Assembly (NCBI RefSeq): GCF_029277305.1
Contig: NZ_CP119526.1
Source of the DNA: Guptibacillus hwajinpoensis
GTDB lineage: Bacteria; Bacillota; Bacilli; Bacillales; Guptibacillaceae
Strand: one strand, 5' to 3'
Length of the DNA: 64,000 nucleotides
Shown here: positions 1-13,110 of the stretch, one piece after another
How the letters are laid out: every line of letters begins with the position of its first letter
How positions within the stretch are numbered: position 1 is the first letter of the stretch
Program-made: the position numbers and the translations under genes
The notes under the pieces: model-generated
Databases searched by the model: none
What the model saw: only the letters and a program-made list of their open reading frames with translations
What the model was told of the DNA's origin: nothing

Positions 1-237
1 AAATTTATTGATAAATACGATTTGCCTTTTCTTCTTCTCGCTGATGAAGATCATACCGTTGCAGAAGCATATGATGTATGGCAGTTAAAGAAAAATTTCG
101 GTAAAGAATACATGGGAATCGTTCGCTCTACCTTTGTTATTGATAAAGAGGGAACACTTGTAAAAGAATGGCGTAAAGTTCGCGTTAAAGAGCATGTGGA
201 ATCTGCGTTGAATTATATTAAAGAAAACCTTTCTTAA
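1..237 (+). CDS. Peroxiredoxin, BCP/AhpC-TSA family, C-terminal part (5' end outside window)
   Basis: The reading frame is already open at base 1 and ends with TAA at 235-237, so only about 78 C-terminal residues are present. Segments such as FLLLADEDHTVAEAYDVW and GIVRSTFVIDKEG are typical of the C-terminal half of bacterioferritin-comigratory-protein peroxiredoxins (B. subtilis YgaF type), which reduce peroxides through a thiol. The peroxidatic cysteine lies upstream of the window and cannot be checked. The position just before perR matches the B. subtilis order as remembered. Identity is by family resemblance only. Confidence 0.85.
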   Translation, partial: KFIDKYDLPFLLLADEDHTVAEAYDVWQLKKNFGKEYMGIVRSTFVIDKEGTLVKEWRKVRVKEHVESALNYIKENLS

Positions 238-316
238 GATGATTGTCTCAGAGGGCATCCGACTATACTCTTTTTGTTTCTTTACATAGAGTATAGTAGA
301 TCATATCTTCTATTGG

Positions 317-340
317 GAGCGCGTTATGCGCTCTTTTTTT
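317..340 (+). terminator. Rho-independent terminator of the peroxiredoxin gene
   Basis: A GAGCGC/GCGCTC stem with loop GTTAT is followed by seven T. A second, weaker inverted repeat (ACTATACTCT near 262 and AGAGTATAGT near 288) lies between the stop codon and this hairpin. Confidence 0.85.
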
Positions 341-483
341 ATATACAGAAGTTTAATTGCATCAATGTGCTTTTTAGTTGGGAATTTTATTTGAATAGAG
401 TTGTATCGCTTAGAACATAACGAGAAATCATCTATACTTAAAAAGAAGAGAAGTATCAATATAAGATAGAGAGGGATGAAGAG

Positions 484-1434
484 GTGCAGATTCTATCAAC
501 AGCAAAATTAAGGTCTGACATTAAAGATCAACTTATAGAAGCATATCCGGAAGTGACGTTTCGATTCGAACGTTCAATGAAGGAAGCGGAGCTTTTTCTA
601 TCTGAAGCAGAGATTCTTCTTACATATGGTGAAGATCTTACTGTAGAACATATTGAGAAAGCCCGTCATCTTAAATGGATTATGGTTCTTTCTGCAGGAC
701 TTGAGCGTATGCCGTTAGAAACAATTAAGGAAAGAGGCATACTCATTACAAATGCAAGAGGCATTCATAGCATCCCGATGGCAGAGTACACGATCTCAGT
801 AATGCTTCAGGTTGCTAGAGAAGTGAAACAGGTCATAGCTAATGAATCACAGGGTATTTGGAAGAAGAAAGTTCCGATGGAAGAAATCACAGGCAGCACG
901 ATTGGTGTAGTAGGAACGGGAGCAATCGGTTGTGAAATTGGTCGGATTGCTCATGCATTTCGAATGAAAACGCTTGGCGTTAATCGAACAGGGCATGATG
1001 CTGACCATTTTGATGAAATTTATAAGAATGAAGATATTACTTCTATGCTTCCAAGGTGTGATTACGTCATTGGCGTTTTGCCTAGCACAACGAACACTAA
1101 GCATTACTTCAGAAAAAAGCATTTTGAAGAGATGAAACAATCAGCAGTATTTATCAATATTGGTAGAGGAGATACTGTAAATGAGCAAGAGCTTCTCGAC
1201 AGTCTTAATGCTGGAGAATTGAAACATGCTGTGCTAGATGTATTCGAAAACGAGCCACTTGACCCGTCTCATCCATTTTGGATAATGGATAATGTTACAG
1301 TGACGCCTCACCATTCGGCTATTTCAGAGAACTATCAGCCAAGAGCCATTGAGATATTCGAATATAATTTGAAAAAGTACTTAAATGAATGTGACGATAT
1401 GAAAAATGTCATCGATCCTAATAGGGGGTATTAA
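484..1434 (+). CDS. D-2-hydroxyacid dehydrogenase, NAD(P)-binding
   Basis: This is a 316-residue protein of the D-isomer-specific 2-hydroxyacid dehydrogenase family, cytosolic enzymes that interconvert 2-oxo and 2-hydroxy acids using NAD(P)H. The dinucleotide-binding loop is visible as GVVGTGAIGCEIG near residue 140. The catalytic triad region appears as NIGRGD (Arg), DVFENEPL (Glu) and TPHHSA (His). The start is GTG at 484, preceded by a purine-rich AGAGAGGGATGAAGAG. The substrate cannot be told from sequence. The gene ends only 1 base before the next start, so the two are probably co-transcribed. Confidence 0.85.
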   Translation: MQILSTAKLRSDIKDQLIEAYPEVTFRFERSMKEAELFLSEAEILLTYGEDLTVEHIEKARHLKWIMVLSAGLERMPLETIKERGILITNARGIHSIPMAEYTISVMLQVAREVKQVIANESQGIWKKKVPMEEITGSTIGVVGTGAIGCEIGRIAHAFRMKTLGVNRTGHDADHFDEIYKNEDITSMLPRCDYVIGVLPSTTNTKHYFRKKHFEEMKQSAVFINIGRGDTVNEQELLDSLNAGELKHAVLDVFENEPLDPSHPFWIMDNVTVTPHHSAISENYQPRAIEIFEYNLKKYLNECDDMKNVIDPNRGY

Positions 1435-1435
1435 A

Positions 1436-1990
1436 ATGAAAATTTATACGAAAACAGGCGATAAAGGTGAGACATCTCTCGTGTACGGACAACGTGTACC
1501 GAAAAGTGATGCACGAGTAGAAGCATATGGGACATGCGATGAGGCGAATTCTCAAATTGGTCTCGCTTTGAGTTATGTTCAGAACACGCATTTTGACGGT
1601 AAAGAAGAATGGGAATCAAGCTTTCACAAAATACAAACCTGGTTATTCCATGTAGGTGCTGAACTTGCAACTCCTAAAGGTAAAAAAGTAGGATGGACTA
1701 TTGAGGAAGAGCATATTAATGAGATGGAAAACCAAATTGACAAATGGGAAAAGGAATTAGAACCATTACGAAACTTTATTCTACCTGGTGGACACGCATC
1801 GGGGGCAAGCCTTCATGTAGCTCGTACAATCGTGCGACGAGCTGAAAGGAATACTACTTTAATTGGAGATGCGAATCCGCTTGTCTTATCCTTCTTGAAT
1901 CGTCTGTCAGATTTTCTATTTGTAGCAGCTCGATACATTAACTATCATATGGGCGAAAAAGAAAATATTCTTCATCAGGACCAAAAATAG
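1436..1990 (+). CDS. Cob(I)alamin adenosyltransferase, PduO type (YvqK-like)
   Basis: The 184-residue product matches PduO-type ATP:corrinoid adenosyltransferases, which make adenosylcobalamin. Signature segments are the N-terminal TKTGDKGETSL, followed by DEANSQIGLA, then FILPGGHASGASLH and the RTIVRRAER helix. The chosen start is ATG 1436 behind AGGGGG; an upstream in-frame start at 1406 lies inside the previous gene and would add a non-homologous extension. The neighbouring dehydrogenase gives no clear functional link. B12-dependent QueG elsewhere in the window would be a user of cobalamin. Confidence 0.9.
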   Translation: MKIYTKTGDKGETSLVYGQRVPKSDARVEAYGTCDEANSQIGLALSYVQNTHFDGKEEWESSFHKIQTWLFHVGAELATPKGKKVGWTIEEEHINEMENQIDKWEKELEPLRNFILPGGHASGASLHVARTIVRRAERNTTLIGDANPLVLSFLNRLSDFLFVAARYINYHMGEKENILHQDQK

Positions 1991-2016
1991 CGTAATCCCT
2001 GCTACATGTAGGATTA

Positions 2017-2063
2017 TTGACAAATCCCATCTTTAGGATGTACACTATTTATAAACATTACAA
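2017..2063 (+). promoter_or_regulatory. perR promoter with overlapping Per box
   Basis: A -35 TTGACA at 2017-2022 is followed after 18 bases by TACACT at 2041-2046. Immediately downstream, 2049-2063 reads TTATAAACATTACAA, matching the Per box consensus TTATAATNATTATAA at 12 of 14 defined positions. Placement over the transcription start suggests PerR represses its own gene, as known in B. subtilis. The function is inferred. Confidence 0.65.
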
Positions 2064-2099
2064 AGTAAGAATGCTTGTTGAAAGTGAGGTGCATGACGA

Positions 2100-2534
2100 A
2101 TGGCTGAAGAAAAACTGCACGAAGCAATTGATGCAATGAAAAATTCAGGAGTTCGTATTACTCCGCAGCGTCATGCCATTCTGGAGCATTTAATCCAGTC
2201 TATGTCCCATCCTACAGCTGATGAAATATATAAGTCTCTAGAAGGTAAGTTCCCTAATATGAGCGTAGCAACAGTCTATAATAACTTAAGAGTATTTAAG
2301 GAAATTGGACTGGTGAAAGAATTAACTTACGGAGATTCTTCTAGTCGATTTGATTGTGTTACAACGGATCACTATCATATTATTTGTGATGACTGTGGCA
2401 AGATAGTGGATTTTCATTATCCTGGATTGGATGAAGTAGAAACACTTGCGGAACAAGTAACAGGGTTCCGAGTTGGTGATCACAGAATGGAGATTTACGG
2501 TAAGTGTCCTGATTGTCAGAAGAGCAAACACTAA
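2100..2534 (+). CDS. perR: Peroxide-responsive Fur-family repressor PerR
   Basis: A 144-residue Fur-family metalloregulator. The N-terminal winged helix contains GVRITPQRHAILEHL and the recognition helix region MSVATVYNNLRVF. The metal-binding core carries DHYHIICDDCGKIVDF and the C-terminal CPDC, giving the two CXXC zinc pairs. The histidines used by PerR for metal-catalysed oxidation are in the expected places. PerR represses peroxide-defence genes with Fe/Mn as cofactor. A Per box lies in its own promoter, and a peroxiredoxin gene lies upstream. Distinction from Fur and Zur rests on closeness to Bacillus PerR and on gene order. Confidence 0.93.
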   Translation: MAEEKLHEAIDAMKNSGVRITPQRHAILEHLIQSMSHPTADEIYKSLEGKFPNMSVATVYNNLRVFKEIGLVKELTYGDSSSRFDCVTTDHYHIICDDCGKIVDFHYPGLDEVETLAEQVTGFRVGDHRMEIYGKCPDCQKSKH

Positions 2535-2542
2535 AATAATTT

Positions 2543-2587
2543 AAGAACAAAGGCTTCCTCCATATGATGGGGGAAGCCTTTGTTCTT
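2543..2587. terminator. Bidirectional terminator between perR and ygzB
   Basis: A long perfect stem (AAGAACAAAGGCTTCC with GGAAGCCTTTGTTCTT) with a short loop separates two convergent genes. A-rich and T-rich flanks on both sides suit termination in both directions. Confidence 0.85.
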
Positions 2588-2588
2588 G

Positions 2589-2954
2589 TTAGGATTGTTT
2601 TTTCTGGATTTTCTTAATGTTGTATTTCTCATCGAATTCTTTTCCATCAAGTTCTGGATCCATCGTTAGTGGTTGTTTGCAGTGCATGCATGCATCTACA
2701 CGTCCTAGAACTTTGGTCGGTTTCTCACAATTTGGACAAACTACTTGAATAGCTCTTGTAGAGAGCATTCCAATCCAAAAGTACACAACAGCACTAGCGA
2801 TCGTTGCTAGAAATCCGATGAGCATAAAGGCGGTCATAAGAAAAATAGAAGTCTTGAAGAATATTCCTATATACATAATCGCAATTCCGATAAAGACAAG
2901 ACTCAGTGCGAACGTACGAATTTTATTAATCTTATTGGTATACTTTAGTTGCAT
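2589..2954 (-). CDS. ygzB: YgzB family (UPF0295) membrane protein with zinc-ribbon-like tail
   Basis: The 121-residue product starts at ATG 2954, seven to eight bases after GGAGGG; a longer frame reaching 3023 lacks support. It has two hydrophobic segments (about residues 14-34 and 42-63), then VVCPNCEK and ACMHCKQPL, two CXXC pairs resembling a zinc ribbon, and a charged tail. This matches UPF0295/YgzB proteins of Bacillus, whose function is unknown. The place between perR and ygxA is the same as in B. subtilis. Confidence 0.9.
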   Translation of the reverse strand: MQLKYTNKINKIRTFALSLVFIGIAIMYIGIFFKTSIFLMTAFMLIGFLATIASAVVYFWIGMLSTRAIQVVCPNCEKPTKVLGRVDACMHCKQPLTMDPELDGKEFDEKYNIKKIQKKQS

Positions 2955-3161
2955 TGCATGTCCCTCCTGCACACAAGTATAGCATACGCGTAGGGTGTAA
3001 GCACTTTCCTTATTAGAGGACATACAAATTTCAAAATTAGGATTGCTAAATTCATTACAGGATTTATAATGTGGATTGTTGAATACTTAAGTTTATACGG
3101 TAAAAGGTAAAATGGATTGCAACGAATGGTATGATAAGTATAAATACATCTGGGGGATAGA

Positions 3162-4031
3162 ATGATGGAGAACCTTTTAAGGCCGATTTATCAAGAGAGA
3201 GCCAGTCATCCCGAAACACTCGGCGTACTGGTAATTGAAAAAACGAAGCCGTTTCATCCGCTGACCGACAATTTCGATGTTGTCTTATTAATTATTGTAA
3301 ATAATGATGAGAAGTCATGGTTTGTAAAACATTATGAATTTGAAGATAAGAAAGCTGCAATGCATGTAGTATCCGAACAACAGGTTAATAAGTGGTTAGG
3401 ATCGGGTAGTCACCGCCGCCTTGTTGCATGGCTTGTGAATGGTAAAATTATCTTTGACCGTAATGAATACATAGCGGGATTAAAAGAGCGAATTCGTGAT
3501 TTTCCTTATGAAGAACGTATTAGTAAAATAGGTGTGGAGTTTGCTCGACTTATTAGAAGATATACAGAAGGTAAAGATTTATTTGCATCTAAGCAATATA
3601 TGGACGCTTATAATTTTATCCTTCATGCTTTGCACCATCTAGCTCGTCTTTCAGTCATTGAACATGGTTTTCATCCTGAGATTACCGTTTGGAATCAGGT
3701 TAAACATATTGAACCGGAAATCTTTAAATTGTATACCGAGCTTCTATCGGGAGAGGATCCTCTAGATAAGCGACTTGAGTTGCTTCTTCTTGCTAATGAT
3801 TTCTCGCTATCTTCTAAATCAACCAATGCAACAGTTCACATTCGAAATGTTATGAAAGAACGTGAGAGTGCGTGGACATACCAAGAATTGATGGAAGAAG
3901 AACAATTAAAAGATTATGGCATCGATCTTGGTGCACTTATTGAATATATGATTGATAAAGGATTAATTGAAGTTCACCAAAGTGAAACAAAGGGTACTGG
4001 GATTTTCATACGCAAGTACAAAGCAATATAA
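3162..4031 (+). CDS. ygxA: YgxA-like nucleotidyltransferase-related protein
   Basis: A 289-residue soluble protein preceded by GGGGGATAG. It resembles YgxA of B. subtilis, a protein of the nucleotidyltransferase-like family with a C-terminal winged-helix-like segment (residues about 230-285). The biochemical role is unknown. It sits directly upstream of the rRNA operon, exactly as ygxA precedes rrnD in B. subtilis. No catalytic motif could be assigned with certainty. Confidence 0.85.
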   Translation: MMENLLRPIYQERASHPETLGVLVIEKTKPFHPLTDNFDVVLLIIVNNDEKSWFVKHYEFEDKKAAMHVVSEQQVNKWLGSGSHRRLVAWLVNGKIIFDRNEYIAGLKERIRDFPYEERISKIGVEFARLIRRYTEGKDLFASKQYMDAYNFILHALHHLARLSVIEHGFHPEITVWNQVKHIEPEIFKLYTELLSGEDPLDKRLELLLLANDFSLSSKSTNATVHIRNVMKERESAWTYQELMEEEQLKDYGIDLGALIEYMIDKGLIEVHQSETKGTGIFIRKYKAI

Positions 4032-4069
4032 GGAATGATTGGAGCGGAGAAAAAATCTTAAGAAAAGGG

Positions 4070-4183
4070 TTGACCATATTTTTTCTCCGTGGTATATTAT
4101 TACTTGTCGCCGCGAAGGAATAACGCGGTAACAAAATGAATTAAAAAAAGTTGTTGACTTCGACTGAGTTTATGTGTTAAATT
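4070..4183 (+). promoter_or_regulatory. Tandem rRNA operon promoters P1 and P2
   Basis: P1 has TTGACC at 4070-4075, a 17-base spacer and TATATT at 4093-4098. P2 has TTGACT at 4154-4159 and TAAATT at 4178-4183 (18-base spacer). The stretch GATCTTTGAAAACTGAACG near 4222 resembles the boxA-type antitermination leader found before Bacillus rRNA genes. Confidence 0.8.
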
Positions 4184-4303
4184 AATAAAGTCGCTGAAAA
4201 CGACACCGAAAGAAACAAATCGATCTTTGAAAACTGAACGAAACGCCATGTAAGTAGTTGTTTCTACGGAAACAAAACATTGTTTTAAAAGCTAGATTAA
4301 GCT

Positions 4304-9030
<4,727 letters not shown>

Positions 9031-9282
9031 AAAGCGAAAAGTAAAGCAGGCTTGGTCACATTCGTAGACCATTGGAGCTCTTGAACGTAAGGCGCTTTTC
9101 GCCTGAAGTGAAAGAGTGAAATGGGCAAGAATGTAGCCTGCGGAACTAGACATTCTTATTGGAATCGTTGTGAGTGCTATCTAGTCTTCAGGGAATAAAA
9201 TTTCTCTTGAAAACAGTGACCGAATATAGTATGATATATTTTGTCTCTGGTTAATCACATAATAGTGGAAACCAGTAATGAG

Positions 9283-9399
<117 letters not shown>

Positions 9400-9408
9400 T
9401 AATATTAT

Positions 9409-9483
9409 TCCACAGTAGCTCAGTGGTAGAGCTATCGGCTGTTAACCGATCGGTCGTAGGTTCGAATCCTACCTGTGGAGCCA
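9409..9483 (+). tRNA. tRNA-Asn (GTT)
   Basis: Full cloverleaf with acceptor TCCACAG/CTGTGGA, anticodon GTT and encoded CCA. First of 16 tRNAs after the 5S gene. Confidence 0.96.
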
Positions 9484-9484
9484 T

Positions 9485-9576
9485 GGAGAGCTGTCCGAGT
9501 GGCCGAAGGAGCACGATTGGAAATCGTGTAGACGGTCAAAGCCGTCTCGAGGGTTCGAATCCCTCGCTCTCCGCCA
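9485..9576 (+). tRNA. tRNA-Ser (GGA)
   Basis: Class II tRNA with a long variable arm (GACGG/CCGTC), anticodon GGA, acceptor GGAGAGC/GCTCTCC and encoded CCA. Confidence 0.96.
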
Positions 9577-9595
9577 CTACCTACATAATAGTATT

Positions 9596-9670
9596 GGCCC
9601 GTTGGTCAAGTGGTTAAGACACCGCCCTTTCACGGCGGTATCACGGGTTCGAATCCCGTACGGGTCACCA
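9596..9670 (+). tRNA. tRNA-Glu (TTC)
   Basis: Acceptor GGCCCGT/ACGGGTC with one G-T pair, anticodon TTC, TTCGAATC T-loop and encoded CCA. Confidence 0.96.
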
Positions 9671-9707
9671 ACTTTACTCAATACTAATAGCAACATTTTC
9701 AATCTGT

Positions 9708-9783
9708 GGAGGATTAGCTCAGCTGGGAGAGCATCTGCCTTACAAGCAGAGGGTCGGCGGTTCGAGCCCGTCATCCTCCACCA
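9708..9783 (+). tRNA. tRNA-Val (TAC)
   Basis: Acceptor GGAGGAT/ATCCTCC, anticodon TAC, encoded CCA. Confidence 0.96.
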
Positions 9784-9790
9784 TTTCTAA

Positions 9791-9866
9791 GGTCCCGTGG
9801 TGTAGCGGTTAACATGCCTGCCTGTCACGCAGGAGATCGCGGGTTCGATTCCCGTCGGGACCGCCA
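9791..9866 (+). tRNA. tRNA-Asp (GTC)
   Basis: Acceptor GGTCCCG/CGGGACC, anticodon GTC, encoded CCA. It is followed by a 165-base spacer, the longest in the cluster. Confidence 0.96.
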
Positions 9867-10031
9867 TTTTTACTAATATAATTATTACTGTCGCAGGGCG
9901 GAGCAACAAGTGATACTTCCTTGAAACAGCATCGAGTTGTTTCGACGGATACGCTTCGGAGCATAACCTTGTAGAGAAAGAAACAGTGCACAGCGTAATG
10001 AGCAGGTGCAGCATCATTTCAATCCCATTAT

Positions 10032-10109
<78 letters not shown>

Positions 10110-10156
10110 AATTTATTGTAGTTCTTTTAGGGACAACTAATATAATATAACAACAT

Positions 10157-10232
10157 GGCTCTGTAGCTCAGTCGGTAGAGCAGTGGACTGAAAATCCACG
10201 TGTCGGCGGTTCGATTCCGTCCGGAGCCACCA
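10157..10232 (+). tRNA. tRNA-Phe (GAA)
   Basis: Acceptor GGCTCTG/CGGAGCC, anticodon GAA, encoded CCA. Confidence 0.96.
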
Positions 10233-10236
10233 TGTT

Positions 10237-10312
<76 letters not shown>

Positions 10313-10382
10313 TTTTTCCGAAAATGGATCATTTACCATTGCCATATCATACATTGTGTATTACAATGGTAATTGTCAATTT

Positions 10383-10467
10383 GGAGGGGTAGCGAAGTGG
10401 CTAAACGCGGCGGACTGTAAATCCGCTCCCTCAGGGTTCGGCGGTTCGAATCCGTCCCCCTCCACCA
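10383..10467 (+). tRNA. tRNA-Tyr (GTA)
   Basis: Class II tRNA with a long variable arm, acceptor GGAGGGG/CCCCTCC, anticodon GTA, encoded CCA. Confidence 0.96.
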
Positions 10468-10474
10468 TCTTGAT

Positions 10475-10548
10475 AGGGGTATAGTTTAAAGGTAGAACAG
10501 AGGTCTCCAAAACCTCCGGTGTGGGTTCGAGTCCTACTACCCCTGCCA
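10475..10548 (+). tRNA. tRNA-Trp (CCA)
   Basis: Acceptor AGGGGTA/TACCCCT, anticodon CCA, encoded 3' CCA. Confidence 0.95.
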
Positions 10549-10565
10549 ATTTAAATATTTTTTGT

Positions 10566-10642
10566 GGCGGTTGTGGCGAAGTGGTTAACGCACCGGATTG
10601 TGATTCCGGCATTCGTGGGTTCAATTCCCATCAGCCGCCCCA
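10566..10642 (+). tRNA. tRNA-His (GTG)
   Basis: Acceptor GCGGTTG/CAGCCGC with the extra 5' G (position -1) facing C73, the hallmark of tRNA-His. Anticodon GTG, encoded CCA. Confidence 0.95.
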
Positions 10643-10646
10643 TTTT

Positions 10647-10721
10647 TGGGCTATAGCCAAGCGGTAAGGCAACGGATTTTGATTCCGTCATGCGCTGGTT
10701 CGAATCCAGCTAGCCCAGCCA
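10647..10721 (+). tRNA. tRNA-Gln (TTG)
   Basis: Acceptor TGGGCTA/TAGCCCA, anticodon TTG, encoded CCA. Confidence 0.95.
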
Positions 10722-10729
10722 TTTTTGTT

Positions 10730-10804
10730 GCGGAAGTAGTTCAGTGGTAGAACATCACCTTGCCAAGGTGGGGGTCGCGGGTTCGAATCCCGTCTTCCGC
10801 TCCA
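10730..10804 (+). tRNA. tRNA-Gly (GCC)
   Basis: Acceptor GCGGAAG/CTTCCGC, anticodon GCC, encoded CCA. Confidence 0.95.
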
Positions 10805-10810
10805 TTTTAA

Positions 10811-10885
10811 GGCGGCATAGCCAAGTGGTAAGGCACGGGTCTGCAAAACCCTTACGCCCCGGTTCAAATCCGGGTGCCGCCTCCA
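10811..10885 (+). tRNA. tRNA-Cys (GCA)
   Basis: Acceptor GGCGGCA/TGCCGCC, anticodon GCA, encoded CCA. Confidence 0.95.
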
Positions 10886-10911
10886 AATTTCATATCTTCA
10901 CTTAAAGTCCT

Positions 10912-11001
10912 GCCGGAGTGGCGGAATTGGCAGACGCACAGGACTTAAAATCCTGCGGAGGGTGTACCTCCGTGCCGGTTCGAGCCCGGCCTCCGGCACC
11001 A
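10912..11001 (+). tRNA. tRNA-Leu (TAA)
   Basis: Class II tRNA, acceptor GCCGGAG/CTCCGGC, long variable arm GGAGGG/CCTCC, anticodon TAA, encoded CCA. Confidence 0.96.
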
Positions 11002-11034
11002 CTTATTTTTCTGCCTAAATTAAATATGGTACTT

Positions 11035-11119
11035 GCCGGTGTGGCGGAATTGGCAGACGCGCACGACTCAAAATCGTGTTCCGAGAGGAGTGTCGGTTCG
11101 AACCCGACCACCGGTACCA
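11035..11119 (+). tRNA. tRNA-Leu (CAA)
   Basis: Class II tRNA, acceptor GCCGGTG/CACCGGT, anticodon CAA, encoded CCA. Last tRNA of the cluster. Confidence 0.96.
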
Positions 11120-11138
11120 TTACATACGTAATTACAAA

Positions 11139-11167
11139 ACTTCAACGTTTATCGTTGAAGTTTTTTT
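11139..11167 (+). terminator. Terminator of the rrn-tRNA operon
   Basis: ACTTCAACG/CGTTGAAGT stem with loop TTTAT, followed by a run of T. It comes 20 bases after the last tRNA. Confidence 0.9.
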
Positions 11168-11265
11168 GTTGTTTACTAACTTCTAGTGGTCAATGCAAAG
11201 GTGTTTTAAAATGCAATTCGTCCATACTAAGTTGTATTCTCATAAGTTTAGTAAGGAGGCTGTTT

Positions 11266-11901
11266 ATGGATATTGACCTCATATGGAAAGCAGTTTTAAT
11301 TGTGATCGGAGAGACGTTACTATTACGTGTAGCAGGTCGAAAGTCAATTTCTCAAATGACGCTTGTTCAGGTAGTAATCATGATTGGCATTGGATCGTTA
11401 CTTGTTCAGCCGATCGTTGGTAAAAATATTTTCACAACGCTTTTAGTTGGCTTAGCGCTTGTTTTGAGCCTTGTTTTTGTAGAATATAGCCAGCTTAAAT
11501 TTGATTGGTTAGAACGTTTCATTACTGGACGTTCGAAAGTTATTATTAAAAATGGTGTTATAGAAGAAAAAAACCTTAAGAAATTAAGGTTCACTGTGGA
11601 TTAGCTTGAGATGAAATTAAGACAATCACAAGTTCACACTATTTCTGACGTAGCAAATGCTACTTTAGAACCTAATGGGCAATTGGGGTTTCAACTAAGG
11701 GAATCAAAACAACCTGCAACAAAGGAAGATGTAGCGAATCTTTATAAAGAGTTAAAAGCAATTAATCGTATTTTACAAGGAGTGTCAAATGTTCCTTTAG
11801 AAGAGCCTATTCCACAAAGTGCTGTTGATCAGAAAACTACTCTCTTTGATGAAGTGGGATCTACAGTTCATAATCCATCGGTCCCGCCTAAACTGCAGTA
11901 G
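11266..11901 (+). pseudogene. DUF421 (YetF/YdfR-like) membrane protein, interrupted by an in-frame amber codon
   Basis: AGGAGG precedes ATG 11266. The first part (112 residues) has two or three membrane segments and ends in the DUF421 core KLRFTVD. TAG at 11602-11604 then stops the frame. The same frame resumes at once with LEMKLRQSQVHTISDV, the conserved continuation of this family, and runs to 11901. A CAG-to-TAG change at a Gln position is the simplest reading. There is no ribosome binding site before the nearby ATG 11611. The gene is therefore probably inactive, or yields a truncated membrane half, unless the stop is read through or is a sequencing error. Function of the family is unknown. 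Confidence 0.85.
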
Positions 11902-11915
11902 TTTACAAAGACACT

Positions 11916-11941
11916 ATGAGCAGAAATCTGCTCATTTTTTT
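11916..11941 (+). terminator. Terminator after the DUF421 gene
   Basis: GAGCAG/CTGCTC stem with a short AAAT loop, followed by ATTTTTTT. Confidence 0.85.
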
Positions 11942-11998
11942 GTCTGCGTGATAAAATATATATAGTGATAATGAATAATGTAACGAAAGAGTGATTTG

Positions 11999-12694
11999 AT
12001 GCAAATTGAAGTATGGTCAGATTTTGTATGTCCATTTTGTTATATAGGTAAAAGACGACTTGAGAATGCGCTTAGTAGCTTTCCTCATCGTGATCAGGTA
12101 GAAGTGATCTTCAGAAGCTTTGAACTAGATCCTAACGCAAAAGAAGCTGATGGAGAGAGCATGGCAGAGCTCCTTTCTGCGAAGTATAATGTGAGCTTAG
12201 AACAGGCTAAGGGCATGTGCGAGAACATGAGACAGCAGGCAGCTGGAGAGGATCTGACGTATGATTTTGATAAAATGATTCCTACAAATTCGTTCGACGC
12301 TCATCGTCTTGTGCATTATGCAACAGAGAACGAGAAAATGAACGAAATGTCTGAACGTCTTTTCTATGCGTTCTTCACAGAGTCCAAAAATATTGGCGAT
12401 CATGAGACACTAGCTTCACTTGGAGAAGAACTTGGGTTTGATGGTGAAGATATTAAACGCATGCTAAGCACAGAAGAGTACACAAAAGAAGTTCGTAATG
12501 ATGAATCGATGGGTAGTCAACTTGGTATTCAAGGCGTTCCATTCTTTGTGTTTGATGGTAAGTATGCCGTTTCAGGTGCCCAGCCTTCTGAAATGTTTGA
12601 GCAGGCACTTGTAAAAGCCTGGGGAGATGGACAAACGTTAGAAGTTGTTGGAGAAGATACAAATTCCTGTACAACAGATTCATGCGATATGTAA
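11999..12694 (+). CDS. DsbA-family oxidoreductase, FrnE/YwbO-like
   Basis: A 231-residue thioredoxin-fold protein with a helical insertion. The redox motif CPFC lies at about residues 12-15 (SDFVCPFCYIGKRRLE), and the cis-Pro loop appears as GIQGVPFFVFDGKYAVSGAQ near residue 180. This layout matches cytosolic FrnE/YwbO-type DsbA relatives; no signal peptide is present. ATG 11999 is preferred over the in-frame TTG one codon earlier. The C-terminus carries two extra cysteines (SCTTDSC). Substrate is unknown. The gene stands alone, ending in a terminator shared with the next, convergent gene. Confidence 0.9.
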   Translation: MQIEVWSDFVCPFCYIGKRRLENALSSFPHRDQVEVIFRSFELDPNAKEADGESMAELLSAKYNVSLEQAKGMCENMRQQAAGEDLTYDFDKMIPTNSFDAHRLVHYATENEKMNEMSERLFYAFFTESKNIGDHETLASLGEELGFDGEDIKRMLSTEEYTKEVRNDESMGSQLGIQGVPFFVFDGKYAVSGAQPSEMFEQALVKAWGDGQTLEVVGEDTNSCTTDSCDM

Positions 12695-12712
12695 AATACC
12701 AAACGATCAAAA

Positions 12713-12738
12713 AGCTCTCTTATAGAAAGAGAGCTTAT
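12713..12738. terminator. Terminator between convergent genes
   Basis: AGCTCTCTT/AAGAGAGCT stem with loop ATAGA or similar, between the oxidoreductase gene and the minus-strand gene that ends at 12741. Confidence 0.7.
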
Positions 12739-12740
12739 AT

Positions 12741-12962
12741 TTATGCTTCAGTATTTTCTTGTTTAATTTCTTTGTAAGCAGCATCAAGATTACGGATGCG
12801 CCGCACGATTTCAGAGTTTTTATTTAAGTTATCATAAATCATGGAGGATACAACTGAGCGATAATAGCTGTTCATCGCTTCTAATTTTGAAAATACATCA
12901 CTGTTTTTTTGTATGTATTGTCGAAAGTTCTCCTCAAAAAATGGTGTTGAGAATGGTTCCAT
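12741..12962 (-). CDS. Small hypothetical protein (73 aa)
   Basis: I do not recognise this protein. The start ATG at 12962 follows AAAGGAG with seven bases of spacing; the frame extends further to 13025 but without a ribosome site. The product has no membrane segment or cysteine. It is rich in Asn, Tyr, Ser and charged residues and looks helical. The good ribosome site and the terminator downstream support a real gene. Confidence 0.65.
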   Translation of the reverse strand: MEPFSTPFFEENFRQYIQKNSDVFSKLEAMNSYYRSVVSSMIYDNLNKNSEIVRRIRNLDAAYKEIKQENTEA

Positions 12963-13110
12963 ATCCTTTCTCCTTTCTGCATGTCTCTCTGCTTGATTAT
13001 AGGTGGTTTTTCGTTTAATCGTCAAACCGCATAGAGCTTAATAGAAACGGTTGATAAGTGAAATGTAAAGAAATTATAAAAATCTATTGTTTATTGTTAT
13101 TGTTCTGTGG

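Noticed and set aside
847..1140. Minus-strand frame of 97 codons in the dehydrogenase gene
   Set aside because: It is a shadow of a well-supported gene on the other strand.
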